Part shown: one piece after another, positions 35,195 through 49,284 of the stretch | Numbering within the stretch: position 1 is the first letter of the stretch | How the letters are laid out: the number at the start of each line of letters is the position of its first letter | Source: Pezizomycotina sp. ARF18 | Taxonomy: Eukaryota > Ascomycota | Length of the DNA stretch: 64,000 bases | NCBI GenBank assembly: GCA_002224055.1 | Contig: AZLU01000001.1 | Location: 551,533 to 615,532, forward strand | Reading direction: 5' to 3' | The notes under the pieces: generated by a model | Told to the model about the DNA's origin: nothing | The model's input: only the letters and a program-made list of their open reading frames with translations | Database searches by the model: none | Translations under genes and position numbers: made by a program

Positions 35195-36194
35195 TCACCT
35201 CTTCTTTCCATGCAACAACCTATCCATCTGCTTCTGACTAGCGCTGTTCCCCTTCGGCTTCGCTTTCACCGGGCTACCTTTACTCTGAAGCTCCACCACC
35301 TCCCTCTCCTTCCCTTTCCTCTTCTTCCTACTCGGCGAATCTCCAACATCCTTATCGATACCGTGTTTCGTCGTACTCTTCGCCTGTAAATCCTCCCCGG
35401 CGAAAAACGCCTGCTGCGCTACTATCATGCGATTACTAACGCCTCCCCTACCGGACTTCCGCCACAGCAGGGCGAAATCCGCCGGTGGCATGTTCCGCCT
35501 TTTCTCGGATGAGTTGAAGGTGGCTTATCCATATTCTGACGTAGGAATTCTACGAATGCTGATGGAGATCTTCGTCGCCGTCGTCTATGAGTTCGGTATG
35601 TGGTGGAGAATCTTCCAGGAACGACGGACTTATTCCTTCTTTCTCTTCGTCGTGATCCGATTCCTCTAAAAATCCAGCATCGAGTGACCCCTCGTTGCGA
35701 TTTGCAGACGTAGTATCCTTAAACCGCTCAATCGCCGCGGACCGCGCTTCGAGGAAAGGATTGCGCGGCGTGCTGTCGAACTCTATCGCTAGGGTAACAC
35801 AAAAAGACGGGAAGAAGAAACGTCAGCCAAAACACCCTCGTCCACCGAAAGGTGATTGAATATGAAAAGTGAAGAGTAAACCACATACACTGCACAACCT
35901 CCCCATCCCCAGCTATAACAGCCTCCTTCACGCCCCTATTACTGGTCCTCTGCAACGACCACGCCGTTCTGCGTTCGGAGTCCAGCCGTCCGCGTACTTC
36001 TGGAACCGCGCCTTGTCGGACCTATCCTCCTGCTTGTCGTCCTCGTGTGTGCTGTTTACCGTCGGTTGTTGTTGTGGCTGTAGCAGCCGCGTTCGGAGAA
36101 GTGGCTTTGGTTTGATGTGTAGCTTGGAGAAAGCGTCGGTGGTGAAGGAGGGTAGATCGGAGAGGGCTTCGTTTATCGTTTGCGGACGGGACAT
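35195..36194 (-). CDS. Uncharacterised basic, Ser/Lys-rich nuclear-type protein, frame broken
   Basis: The start at 36194 gives MSRPQTINEALSDLPSF and a segment ending SDKARFQKYADGWTPNAE. A frame change near 35960 leads into SNRGVKEAVIAGDGEVV. An intron follows from about 35884 to 35790 (GTATGT to CTAG). The next part includes FDSTPRNPFLEARSAAIERF and an acidic stretch (LEESDHDEEKE). After another frame change near 35530 the end (35491-35195) contains SRKKRKGKEREV, a nuclear-localisation-like cluster, and ends KQMDRLLHGKKR. About 330 residues overall. I do not recognise it. It lies head-to-head with RPN11 with about 435 bases between start codons. Confidence 0.6.
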
Positions 36195-36629
36195 TGCGGT
36201 TTTGTTTGACGGGGAGGAGGATATGGAATGGTTACTGGTTTTGTCTTAGTTGTTCTTGTAGAGTAGCGAATGATAATAGCACCTTTTTGTTGATGTCGTA
36301 GCTGTGAAGCTGTTGAAACGATATCGTGTAATAATGTAGGGAGGAGAGAAAAAAAGGAAGAACCCCAGCTAGCTCTATTTGAAATTAGCCCAGAAATTAA
36401 AATGCGGCTCAAATAAATAAACACCAAATGTGGCTTAAGCTCTCACGTGGCGTTTGTGGCTTAAAGAAAATTAATTCTCAAGCTTCAAACCAAACGCGCG
36501 AATTTCAAAGCAAGCTTTCCTTTTCCTTAACATCCACCAAAAACCTCTCCTCCAACCAACGAAACAACAACCAACCCTCATACAACCACAACAACCTTTC
36601 ACGAACTGGTAATACAAGAGATCGCAAAG
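36195..36629. promoter_or_regulatory. Shared promoter region between the basic protein gene and RPN11
   Basis: About 435 bases between divergent start codons. The RPN11 leader is CA-rich (about 36530-36610). No specific transcription-factor site is claimed. Confidence 0.45.
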
Positions 36630-37998
<1,369 letters not shown>

Positions 37999-39714
37999 AA
38001 GTTGGCCATCTGGAACTTTTGCTTTTTCGTTTTTTTTACTCTTGCGAACTTTTTCTTTCTTGTTGAATTATGATACTTTTTCTCACGCTCTCAATGGTTT
38101 TACTTACGTTATAGCAATCAAGCATTAAAAAGATAGAAAACAAAGTATAATTTAGCTTATACGATCCGTATTCTTCCGTAGTATAATAAAAGAAAAAAAA
38201 AAAAACACGGGTCTGAATGGCGATACGTTTAACGATGAACGCTGCGCAACGAATTTATATATTCGCTACAGCCTAACTCTACTTACCCGCAAAAACAGCC
38301 AAATAGAAAAGATCAAAAATTTTCGTTTTTGCTATTATTTTTTTTTTCTGCGATTATTGAAGAAGTTTTCCTCCTAAGTCACAATTACTCCATTTACAGA
38401 TAGATCCGAGGAAATAATACAAAATGGAGCTCTCAAACTGGTATTTTTACTTATATGCGCGAAGCAGATTTAGTATTCCCCCTCTCCGAATACTAGACTA
38501 TTACTTAAAACTTGGTTTATATAAATAGACATGGAGACAAAAGTTCTTACGGCATTTAGCCGTCCTTACATGTGTATATATATATACGTTTAAAAAGAAG
38601 TATAAGCGCGACATCCATCCAAAAATGCAAAGGGAAAAGTCTTCCTTTCAGTATCGTCCGCCGGATGTTTCATATATTTCGCTAGCAAGAGTGCTAAATA
38701 CTTATATCTATCTATATATATTATTCAAGAAAAAAAAAAAAAAAAAGAAGCCTCCATATGGTCTAAATGAAAAGCAATCAATATCAGGAGTGATATCCAC
38801 CGAAATGCTACAAAGAAAGTTTTATCAGAGTGTGAGCCACCATATGCATATACCTCCATTTCATATTTTAAGTATAGATATGCTAGGATATTGCAGAGAG
38901 AAAAAGGCCTCCAGATGCGTTGTGATGTAAGGATACATGTTTTTTTTTTTTTTTTTTTTCATCGTACTTTTTAATTACATGAACTTTAGAAAGAAAAAAA
39001 AGGGACAACAATAGATACATTTACAAGACCATTTTCTTTTGAATTTACAAGACCGATAGCAGTTCGAGGGACAAAGCGACTATGTACAGGGCGGAATAAT
39101 ACATTTTGTGAATAATATCAAAAAAAAAAAAAAAAAAAAATTTAAGAACAAAACTTAGACCAAAAATGAAGCAGCAAGATCAAAGTTTGGGTGCGAATTT
39201 TCAAAGCACGAATACTGTCGGAAAAGACGAGAAGCGGTACGTAGCAGTAAAAGAAATAAAAAGTAGACGTTACAAAGAGAGAAAAGAAGGAAAGTAACAA
39301 ATGGAAGTTGTAGAAGAGAAAGACTAAAGAGGTTCAACCCAGTTTGAAGAATTAAGAGAGAATAAAAACTAAATCCACTTGGGATTATTTATTGTAGTTT
39401 CATTACAAAGGGAAAGTAGAAGGGTATAAAAGAGAGTTTAACCGAGTTCGCCGGAAAAAAAATTGAAGGGCAAAGGAGGAAGAAACCACCAGAAAAGAAC
39501 AAAAAAATGGAACGACCATTGACGTTTAAATTAAATTGAGACCGAAAAGCAACTTACTATAAGTATAAAGGTAAAAGAAGGGAAAGAACCAGTAAAAAAA
39601 GAATAGAAAGCAATTAAAAAACCATTTTTGCGATATGCCGTTATCCTCTTATTCGTTAAGTAATCGAACAATTAAAAAAAAAAAAAAAAAAAAAAATTTC
39701 TTTTTGTTTTTATA
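37999..39714. other. Intergenic between convergent genes, A/T-run rich
   Basis: This has poly-A/T runs (38193-38205, 38337-38350, 38727-38746, 38940-38959, 39120-39140, 39675-39696) and no supported gene. Confidence 0.5.
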
Positions 39715-42700
39715 TTATGGAGACCAAAATTCGTCGCTCGATCTACCACGGCCACTGCCCGTGCGCGCGTGCGCGTGCGGTGGCGGCGGCGGAGGAGCGT
39801 TAGAGTAAACATAAACGGATGGTACCCCGGCTGCGGCACGCCCACACCTCCCGGAACGGGTGTCGGCTTCCCCTGCGGATTAAACATAACCGGGGGGTCA
39901 TGCTCCGGCTAACGACGTTCGCCTGCGCGTTCTGCGCCGCTGCACCGGCCCAGAACTGGCTGTACATCTGCTGCAAGCCTACAGGTCCCACGGGCGGCGG
40001 ACTAACGGGTAAACTATGACCGCGACTATGCGCGGCGCTACCGTGAGCGCTACCCAAACGTGCGGGCGTAGCGGCAGCGGCGACGGCGTTCTGCATCATC
40101 ATGCGGAGGTGCTGCTTCTGCATGTCCGGAGTCGAGGTCGCGAACTCGTAGAACTGCGTTCGGGGTAACGTGGAGGCGTCGATGCCCGCGGCTACGAATG
40201 CCTGCTGTGCGGCGTAGATCTGCGATTCAGTTAGGTTCGGGTGCATCTGTACCAGATGAGGTGCGGGCTGAAGTTGTGGTGCCGGTTGTGAGGGTTGAGG
40301 AACGGCGGGACGGCCGAGGAAAGGGTTCATGCGCTCTGGCACAACGGTCGCGGCGGGATGATGCTGCTGCGCGTTGATGAGCTGCTCGAAGCCCGGCGGC
40401 GGCGGAGGCGGGACGTGCGTGGTTCCAGTGTTATTGTGGTCGGTGTAGAAGGGTACCGAAGGGGAGCCTGCTGTGGTTGAGGGGATCATAGTACGCGCCG
40501 GCGGTGGAAGCGAGGTTCCTGATGGAGGTGCTCATGCTTGAAGCTTGGGAAACGGACCTCTCGCGGCGGAGGTTTCCGGGCGGAATATAGCGGTCGCTTG
40601 GAGGTAGTCGTTAAGGTTTGAGGCGGCGGTGGGGAAATGCCTGCGTACCTCTCCTGCATTTCGCGCCTGATCTTGTTGCGGAGGGCTTCGTCGGAGTAAC
40701 CCTCTCCGCTCTCCGAAACGACCGACGACGTATCCTGCGACCGGTGGCTCGAGAGCGGCGCAAACTCCGGGTTCGTAGATGTGGTAGAATCAGGAGACAC
40801 CGATCTAGAAAGCGGTGCGCTCTCGGCTATCGTGCCGGCGATCCATTCCTCCTTGGACAACCGCCTCGTACCTCTTCCTGCTGCTGGGAGAATCCGTAAA
40901 CACCAAACTTCGGCTGGCCACTGTGGGCCTTCGGGGCGGACTGCCTGATACGCTGGGGGAGAGGTACAAAGTTGGAACCGCCAGACGACCTCGTCGTACT
41001 GAAACTGTTCTGCTTGCTCGGGACAGGTCGTTCCTCCCTCTGCTGCTTGTAGCGGTCACCCCAAGGGTTTGCGGGTACTCCTCCCGAACGGGTAGTGCCG
41101 GTATTCGCAGTGGGTGGAGGGTCAGACGACATCCGGCGACTTAATCTAGGGCGTGGCGTAGCCGTAGCAGCCTCACCATCGCCATCCGAATCCTTCTGTC
41201 CATCTTCATCGTCACCGAGCAGATGTATCGATTCCTCCTCGGACTTGTTCTCGTCCGGTTGGTCTCGGTATCTAACCTCGGAGAGCGAAGGCCTCGACTT
41301 TGGTCCGATGGTCGTTGGGTAGAACCCCCGCGGACTGAGTTGGTGTTGTCCAAAAGCTCAGAAATACGGATGGAACTCCTTTGAGTAGTGGCTCGAGACG
41401 CGACGCTGGCACCGCTCGATCTCTTCCTTGAAGCCTCTCGGAACGGATTCTCCTCCCTCTGCTTGCCTGCTTGATTGGTGATATTTAGGTTAGCATACAC
41501 GGTGGAATATATCAAGAACACACACATAGAGACACAAACCTTTCTCAAGAGTGCTTTCCAGGACTGGACCCATCAAAAACTCGTTGACATATAGCGTACC
41601 TTCTCACTCTTTAGCAGATCCTCACGTTCCTTCTCGACGTCCTCCTGACTCCTTCGCTCCGGAGAAGCCTCGTCGTCCTCGTCGTCCGTCACCTCGCCCT
41701 TCAGAATCTTATTCGGATCCTCCTCGTGATCTTCGTCTCCATCCGCGCCTTCGCCCACCATTTCGTACAGATGCTCTTCATCTCCAACTTCGACATCAGA
41801 AGACTCGTCATCCTGTTTGACGTTAGGAACGTTTTTTCCCAGCAGCCGAACCGTATCGCTTAGTAGAGCCTCATTCGCCTGGTTAGAAGAACCAACGCCG
41901 AGATCAACACCTTCGCCCCTCATTTCCTCCTCGTCTTCTTCGTCGTCATCGTCTTCATCTTCGGTCGTATCGTCGTTGCGGTGTGTTCCATCGTCGTTAA
42001 GCAATGGCTCTGCGGCCCCGAACGAACGTACATTTACCCATCGTTCCTCTTATCCGTTTCACCACCAGTAGGATGTCCTAGCACGCTCCGCTTCCCTTCT
42101 CTCAGTTGATCAAATTCGTTGTTAATCCTCTCCAGCTCCTTGCCATATCGTATACCTATTTGGTGAATTGGCTTGATCGTGACTTTCTACCAAGCTAGCC
42201 GTCTCAGAAGGTACAGAAGATCCTTCCGGCGAAGGAACTTCGGAATAGTTTCCGTGGTACGGAAGGGGAAAGTCTGCATGGTGCTCCTGGTATACGACCG
42301 CTCGCTGAGCGGAACAGCAGCTGGCCCCCATATTGCGGACGTTCGAGCGGTCTCCGTCGAAGATGCCGTCGGCGGTGGCGGTACGTCGTCGAGCGAAGTG
42401 ATACGGTGCGCTGTGATACGCGATGCGGCCGATATTACCGACGGTGCAACGGAGCCCTTGGCCGAAGGAGGTGGCGGAGGTTGACGCGTGATAGGCGGAC
42501 ACGTGATGCAGGCTATCAGGTCGTCCGTCTTGATACCCCTTTCAGCCCATTTTTCCGACGTGATTTCCTCACCGTCGACGTCCCCTTTGCCGAAGAAAAG
42601 AAGCTTGACGGAGGTCTCAAGGTGGAGGGAAAGTATGTAAATGAGATTGGCCGATTCTGACGAAGAAGAGTGGATCGAGTCCTTCGACCGTAGGAAGGCA

Positions 42701-44092
42701 AGATAATTCGCTACGGCACAGTGGACGTGCGTCTTGAGCTGCGTGAACGAGATTCCACCGTGAGGGACAACTATCGAGGGCACGTCGAACGACTCGAAAA
42801 GCCCACGAATCGTATATTGACTTGAAGGTTCACGGGTGATAGTTCGGCATTTTGGCTCTGGGGTCTGTCCTGTGGGATCGGTGATTCGCGAGCTACGTCG
42901 GAGCTGGTGTCGAGTGCCTCCTGCCCTAGCCTGTGGTGTAGCGATTTGATAACATTCTTCGCCTCGGCTACCTCTAATATGAGTGTCTCGATTTGCTGAC
43001 CGTAGCTCTTGTGAAGCCCTTGGATTAGTTCGGCACCGTAACCCGTGTGCTTCTTAGCGTTCCTTAACTCCGCCGCGTGTTTCTGCTGGTTCCAGAGTGC
43101 CTCCTTTCGGTGTTGGGATGTGATTCTTGATATCTCTTCCCTATGTTGGGCGCGCAATTCCTCAATGGCCTTGACCTCCTCTTGCTTCGCCCTTTCAAGC
43201 TCCTGCATGCGGTTAGTTAAAGAGGAGTTAGTAAATTCAAACCAATAAGCGAATGACAACAATTTAGGCCATGGATTATTATAAAAAAAATTTTTTTTTG
43301 GCGCCTCCTCCCCAAAAATAAAAACAAAAATAAAAATATTTCGTTATTGATTATGGGGGGTTAAGTGGAAGAGAAAAACTTAAAACCAAAGCCACCAATT
43401 ATTCATTCTCCTGAAGAAAAATATCGCATGTCCAATTTCCAGATTCAGGGACTAGGCTGAAGAGCTGGGAAAAATAAAATAAAAAAGAGGAAAAAGAAAT
43501 TGGAGGGAAAAAAGTGACACTAACCTCTTTAGCTTCCTTTAGTGACTGACCCATCAGCTTCCTCACTTCCTTTCTCGATTCGTCCGTGCTAAGTTTCCTC
43601 GACCTGCCCGTGTTTCTTGCCTGATAGGCGGCTGTAAGCTGCTGAATACGGAGGAAACATCATCTTCGTCGGCGGACCTCCCGTGCGGTCCTTCAGCCCA
43701 TCAGTAAATGGCATCATCTCCTCCCTCTGCTTTCCCTTCCTCTTCTCCCCCGCCTTTGGCGCTCCAAAAATTTCGTCTGTCCTTCTCCTCCTGCCGCGAA
43801 CGGGTCGTCGTCGCTCTCCGAAGCGGTGCTGGGCGGCGTGTAAACGACCTGCTGCTGTTGCTGTTGATTTTGCTGTGACTGCGAGTTAGCCTGGCTTTGC
43901 GGTACCGCGCTTGCTGGCGGAGGATTTGACGGCGGAGGGCGACCGGTGACAGTGACAGTCGAGGCGGCCGACGAGGTCGAAGACGATACGATGCTCTTGA
44001 GTTCGCGATTGCCTCGGTAATGCGTTGTATAGTTGTGAGTGTGATGCGGATGATGTCGTCTGCGCTCCCTGAGAATGGACACTGCTCATCAT
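39715..44092 (-). CDS. Large coiled-coil / low-complexity protein, uncharacterised, broken across frames
   Basis: This reads as one gene of roughly 1,200 residues. The N-terminus (two in-frame choices at 44092 or 44082) has a His-rich patch and a Gln-rich segment (QSQQNQQQQQQVVYTPPS). A coiled coil follows (43200-42850): ELERAKQEEVKAIEELRAQH and onward. Next is a folded-looking domain: VPHGGISFTQLKTHVHCAV, SANLIYILSLHLETSVKLLFFGKGDVDGEE (42780-42560). An acidic stretch (41980-41880) precedes Ser/Arg-rich and Pro/Gln-rich low-complexity sequence (PANPWGDRYKQQREERPV; PPPPPPGFEQLIN) and an Ala-rich end, stop at 39715-39717. Frame changes occur roughly every 200-500 bases and there is an intron near 43260-43520. 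The central domain seems conserved in filamentous ascomycetes, but I know no function. Scaffold or cell-cortex roles are guesses. Confidence 0.65.
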
Positions 44093-44608
44093 TAATGGCC
44101 TTGACGAGCCGTGTGGAGGGTTTGTTTTTTTCCTCTGAAAAGAGGCAAAAAGTTTAAAAAAACGTTTAGTGTTCTCGATTTATCGCTTAGCCGCTATCTT
44201 GACGATGTATATATTTTTTTTGTCGATTCTACTATATATAGTTGATTTTGGTTTTTTTTTTTATTGTCGCGAAGGGCGGTGAGGTCGATGAAAATGCTGA
44301 GCAATGAGAGTTGTCGGTTTTGCAGAGAAACAAAATAACAAAAAAAAAAAAAAAAAAAAAAAAAAAGGGTTGGAAAAAGGAAGAGAAAAGAAGAAAGTAA
44401 AGGGAAAAGTGGATCGAAAGAAGGATAGTGTGAGTGGGGATCAAGTAAGAAGAGAGAGATGTTGGTGGTTATGTCGGCAAAAAGAATCAATAACAAGAAA
44501 TCGACAGCAAATGGGAAGAAGGAAAAAGGCCGTGGTATGGCTCCTGCAACCGCTAAAAAGAAACAAAAATTCGGTCAGTACGTCAAATATATTATATATA
44601 TATATATA

Positions 44609-44646
<38 letters not shown>

Positions 44647-47600
44647 ATAAAAAATTAAAATAAAATCCGGGCTCTGCGATGAAATCGAAGATTTATTGTA
44701 TAATACAAAATGATACTTTTATGCAAGACGTTTTTGATGCACAGTCCGTATTATTTTTGAAAAAGAAAAAGCGAGAAAAGAAACGAAATTCTTAGAGAAA
44801 ATGCAGTGTTCCCTCAGCTGTTTTATTTATTTCTTTTATTTCAATTTTTATTTTATATTTCTATTACTTTTTCTTCATTTCGTTTAACATTACCCGAGAA
44901 AGAGTTGACTCGCACAAGAAGTGACAACAACAACGTGGGAATTTTTCCAATTAAAAAAAATGGATGATCGCAAGGAGACGCCAAATCACGTCGTATTCCC
45001 GTGGGTATACGTTGAGGTCTGTTACAAGATCAAAATTGGTAATATCATGGAAGAAAAATATATATATATACCCAGAAATCAGTGAAAGAGGGGGGCAAAG
45101 AAGTGACAATGACAACGCGGATAAGATGAGAGATATGTTCAAAGGGGTTCGGGGGTCGTTTTCGGGTGTCCACGGCCAACTCACGCTTTTTCTTCTCTTC
45201 TCTTCTCCCTTGCTCGTGGTATTCAATACCCTTCCAGCCTTTAAAATCCCAGCCCCAAAATCTGTTGTCCCAAAGAGATATAGCCGGAGAGAGAGGGGGT
45301 TAACAACGGACGGTACCAGGCTTTTCTCCGCACCGTTTTCGTCCCAAACGATGTTACCCGTTCTCGTGTCTTTTGCTTTTCGAACCTACTTGTTGGTAGC
45401 TAGAGAGTCGTGTACGTTCGTAGATCGAATAATGCCTCCTCCACGTTTAACCGGATCGAGTAAACGTAATAACCGTGATTGTGGCTCGTCCTATTCGTTG
45501 GGAGAGCGGGGGGAAATGGAAAAAACTGACTAGTGAACTTTTTGCGAGACTAGCAGATTGACGATACAGATAAAAAAAAATGAAGGTACAGAAGCGAAAA
45601 AAAAAAAAAATATTATAAACAGGCAGGAGAAAAAAACAAAAAGCAAAAGCAAAAGCAAGAAAGGCAGCAGGGAGAGAAAAGAACGACCAGGGAATGAGAG
45701 AGAACGGGAACGAGGGATATATTAGATGGCTTGCATGCAAAAAAGAAAGGGAATAAGAAAAAGAAAAAGAAAGGGCGTGTTCTGTAAGATGCGATGTATG
45801 ATGTACGATGTAATGTAAAGGGAAGCCTCCGTATGTCTTCCCTGGATGTGTTCGACGATGATTTGTCTGTTGAGAGATGAGGGGAGAAAGGAAAGGAAAG
45901 TGAAAGTGGATGTTGGGAAAAGGAAGAGAGAAGTACCTTTGGGGGTAAAAACAAATAAAATAAATGGTGGAAAAAGTGGATAAAGAAACTAGGGTAAGGG
46001 TTTAAGGATGTAAGGCGAGAGAGGGAAAGAAAAAAGTGGGCAGCGGAGAGGGGCGGGGCAGAAAAGTTTTAAAAAGAATAAAATAGAGGGACGAGATTTA
46101 ATGGAGATACGAACGGCAGTTTGCAATGACAGGGCAGATTTTTTTTTTAAAAAAAAAAAAAAAAAAAAAAACTCCGTGAACTTTAGGCAAAGTGGAGATT
46201 AGGCAAGAATGGCTAGTTATCAGCTTCGACCCTTTCACAAGATTGATAGATAGATCAGCCATTCTGTCAGTAGCCCCTTTTGTTTCACTTCTAGCTTCCT
46301 CGATGCATCTGCTATCGGCAGAGTTGCCATCTGCAAGAGGTGATCTTGAAAAGACCCTCCTATCTATTCTTCACCTCCTCAGAGCTGAAAACAAAAGGTA
46401 AACAGCCCGTTCTTGACTAGTAGCTAGAGTAGTATTCACAGAGGAGTATAGAGAAGAAAATATGCCAGCCAATCTCATGCAATGCACGTGCAGGGGACGG
46501 TAGCTCAACAAATTAGAAGACTGTCCTGGCTGCGTTTTGCTCACCGAACTTCCCTGGAAACCGGAGAGCTTGCTTCTCGAGAAAATGCAAATTTCGATTA
46601 CTCGGCGCCAGCATCGAGAACCTAGCGGCGGCTCGAAGCAATGCACGGTTTTGACCTCCTTTTCCACTTGATCCTTGAGGCTCTCTTTTACCGACTGATT
46701 GGTAATGTTTTCATATCATTCCATAAATCATACTTTATCAAGTGCTCTTTATCCTCAAATTTGAATTGTCATCTCATCCTGCGAGGATGAGTAAATGATA
46801 TCCATTTATCAGTTCATTTGGAACACAATTATGGCTATTTTTCCCAGGTTTTTTCTTTTCCAAGAACGAAGAGGACGAATGAATACGTGTGAATGAGCTG
46901 GCGAAAAGGATACCCCAGCCGATACATTCGCCTAACTGGCGGGAGCATTCCAATGCCTTTTCGCACCTTCTCATCCTGGATATTTCCCTTTCGTGATTCC
47001 CCAGATAACATTCCCTGGCAATTGCCTGGTAGGGCCAACGATAAAGGAAGAAGAAAAAAACAAGTTAGTGTTTTTTTTTTTTTTTTTTTTCAAATTCCTG
47101 TCAGCGATTGCGACCACGGAGAGGACCACGAGAGCGAAAGCGCAAATCCGGGGGGGCAATAATCAAGGCTTGAATAATCTGCAGAGTAAGTATTGAGAAG
47201 ATCGTCAACTTTCGAATAGTGTTACCCCTCCTTCCGAGCAGTAGATACCCTTTTCATTCGTAAAAGAGGACGACTCTTCCCTTCTGAAGAATAAAAATGA
47301 TCATCGCAAAAAACCGAGTTGTTGTTCAATCTCTTATCAGTCGTCCAAAAAAAGTGCGATTTTGGCCTTATTCCAAAATTTCATGCAGCCGGGATCGGCG
47401 GTTTTCGGACTTGCGGTGGACGAAACCGAATTGAGGCGAACAACGTGATAGGGTAGAATTTTCTCTCTCCAAGCTTTCTTTCCAAAAAATCTGGATGTTT
47501 CCTTCTTTCTCTCTCTTTCTTTATCTCTTTCTTTCATTTCTTCTTTCCTGTCTTTTTCTTTTCACCGCCCGAAACATCCGGAGGTAGATCTTATTTCCTA

Positions 47601-48667
47601 TAACTCATGTATACTGAAGTATCAACTGTCAGCAAACCGATATCTCAAGGAAAGTGAACAGAGGAATAACGCAAGCCACGAGAGTTCCTCAAGAGTGGCA
47701 GTCGCCGGAAGCACACAATAACTGCTTGACATGCCTGACATCCTTGCGACATTTCGGCAATGCGGTGCCGTACCGCCAAGTGTCCATGCCCCGGCCAATA
47801 AAACATCAGTTGAAGAGGACATTGCAGCGTGCCGCTAGCCGCATTGACGTACCAAGGATGAGGGATCGTGATGACGCTGGGTAGGAACCATAAAGTGGAT
47901 TGGATGATGGAGAGGAGTGTACCAGAGACGGTCGTATAGAACAGTCTAAATTTGCATCGGAAGTGACATTTTCTTGATGTACTATGGAGAATTCAGCTGC
48001 ACGCTCCTTGTAACTCACGGGACCAATAAATCTGTCCCAAAAAGGAAATTTGACCAGCGCACTGTCGCCAAGGACAAAAGCGACCGCAAAGGCAGGGGAA
48101 TTCCTCCATGAGGATTGTGAGGGGGAGGAAGCTGTCATGAGGTCTGAAAATTGGTGAAGGAAAAATATTATTACTTACTTATTCTGCAGAGCGACCTCAC
48201 TATCAGCAGCAAACCGCAGCAGTACTACTAGTTGAATATTCCAATCAGATCTCGCAGAGGCGTCTTACTCCACTTCCTCTTCCTTATTCTTCTGAAGTAA
48301 CTTCCTCACTGTTACTTACTACTTTACTGCTTACTACTACTACTGTTTCTTTTTAATTTCTATTCTCATGGAATCGCGAGGGATTAGCCATCATCTCTGC
48401 TATTCGCGAAAGTATCCATAGAGCTATTCCATCTTTTTTTTTTTTTCTTCGTCCTCTTCGCTTTCTTTTCTTTTTTCTTTCTTTTTCTGTTTCCTCTTTT
48501 CCAGAGGTTAAACCTGGTCGCAGAAAGTGGAAGGAGCTACTGCAGGACTAACATACAGCTTGCTGCAGCTTGGGACGAAAAAAGAACTTGGGCAGGATAA
48601 GTGAAGAAATAAAAAAAAAAATAAGACAAGAAAAAGGGACAGGAAAGGTTGAACAGCGAAGGTTTAT
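44093..48667. other. Long intergenic stretch with simple repeats, no supported gene
   Basis: 4.6 kb with many A/T runs (44341-44366, 46141-46170, 47070-47090), a (TA)n/(AAT)n block (44590-44645) and purine-rich stretches (45600-46080). Candidate frames at 44459-44650, 44964-45533, 46192-46401 and 47622-48138 lack motifs. The pair 47622-47822 and 47806-48138 on the minus strand has the best composition, but I cannot support it. Confidence 0.4.
44585..44645. repeat. (TA)n followed by (AAT)n microsatellite
   Basis: A short TA run then about twelve AAT units, intergenic. Confidence 0.85.
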
Positions 48668-49247
48668 TTGGAGGAAGGCATGCCCACCTTCTTCCCCTTC
48701 GAGGAAGGGAACCCGTCCAAGTTCAGGGACAAATCAGTCCTGCGCCTAGGGAGGTTTAAAGAAGACCACCACAACAACAGCAGCGACCACGACTACGACC
48801 ACGACGGACGGAACGGCGGCAGCGGCCCCAGCGACAGGGATCCACTCCGGCGAGCAAGAAAGCGTCGTACAACAGCCTTTTCGCCAGCTGGAGCACGACA
48901 AGTCTCGGATATGGCGCCATACCACCACCTAGGTTGGGAGGAGGAACAGGAGGAGGAGGAGGAGGAGGAGGAGGAGGAGGAGGAAGTCGTAGCAGCAGCA
49001 GCAGCGCCGGCGGCGACGACGACAGCAGCGACGACGACATTGCCGTCGTTGATGCTGACGGAGATGACCTCGCGGTGATACAACCAAACAGCAGGCGGAG
49101 GATGTGCGGGTGGTGGGTGTGCTGCGGATTCCCGTGGAGGTACTTGCTAACACCGACACATGGTGCTGTGGAGAAGCTGGTCGAGACGTGGTGGAGCAGG
49201 CTTATGCTGCTGGTTCTGATACCTTCTGGGTGGTGCGTATACTTTGT

Positions 49248-49284
<37 letters not shown>

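Noticed and set aside
34756-35211. Minus-strand frame of 151 codons
   Set aside because: Starts in a polyhydrophobic stretch within the 3' part of a neighbouring gene and shows no domain.
44964-45533. Plus-strand frame of 189 codons
   Set aside because: Composition follows simple repeats; no motif or conserved segment.
47622-48138. Two overlapping minus-strand frames that might be one broken gene
   Set aside because: Composition is acceptable, but there is no recognisable domain and I found no joining splice sites.
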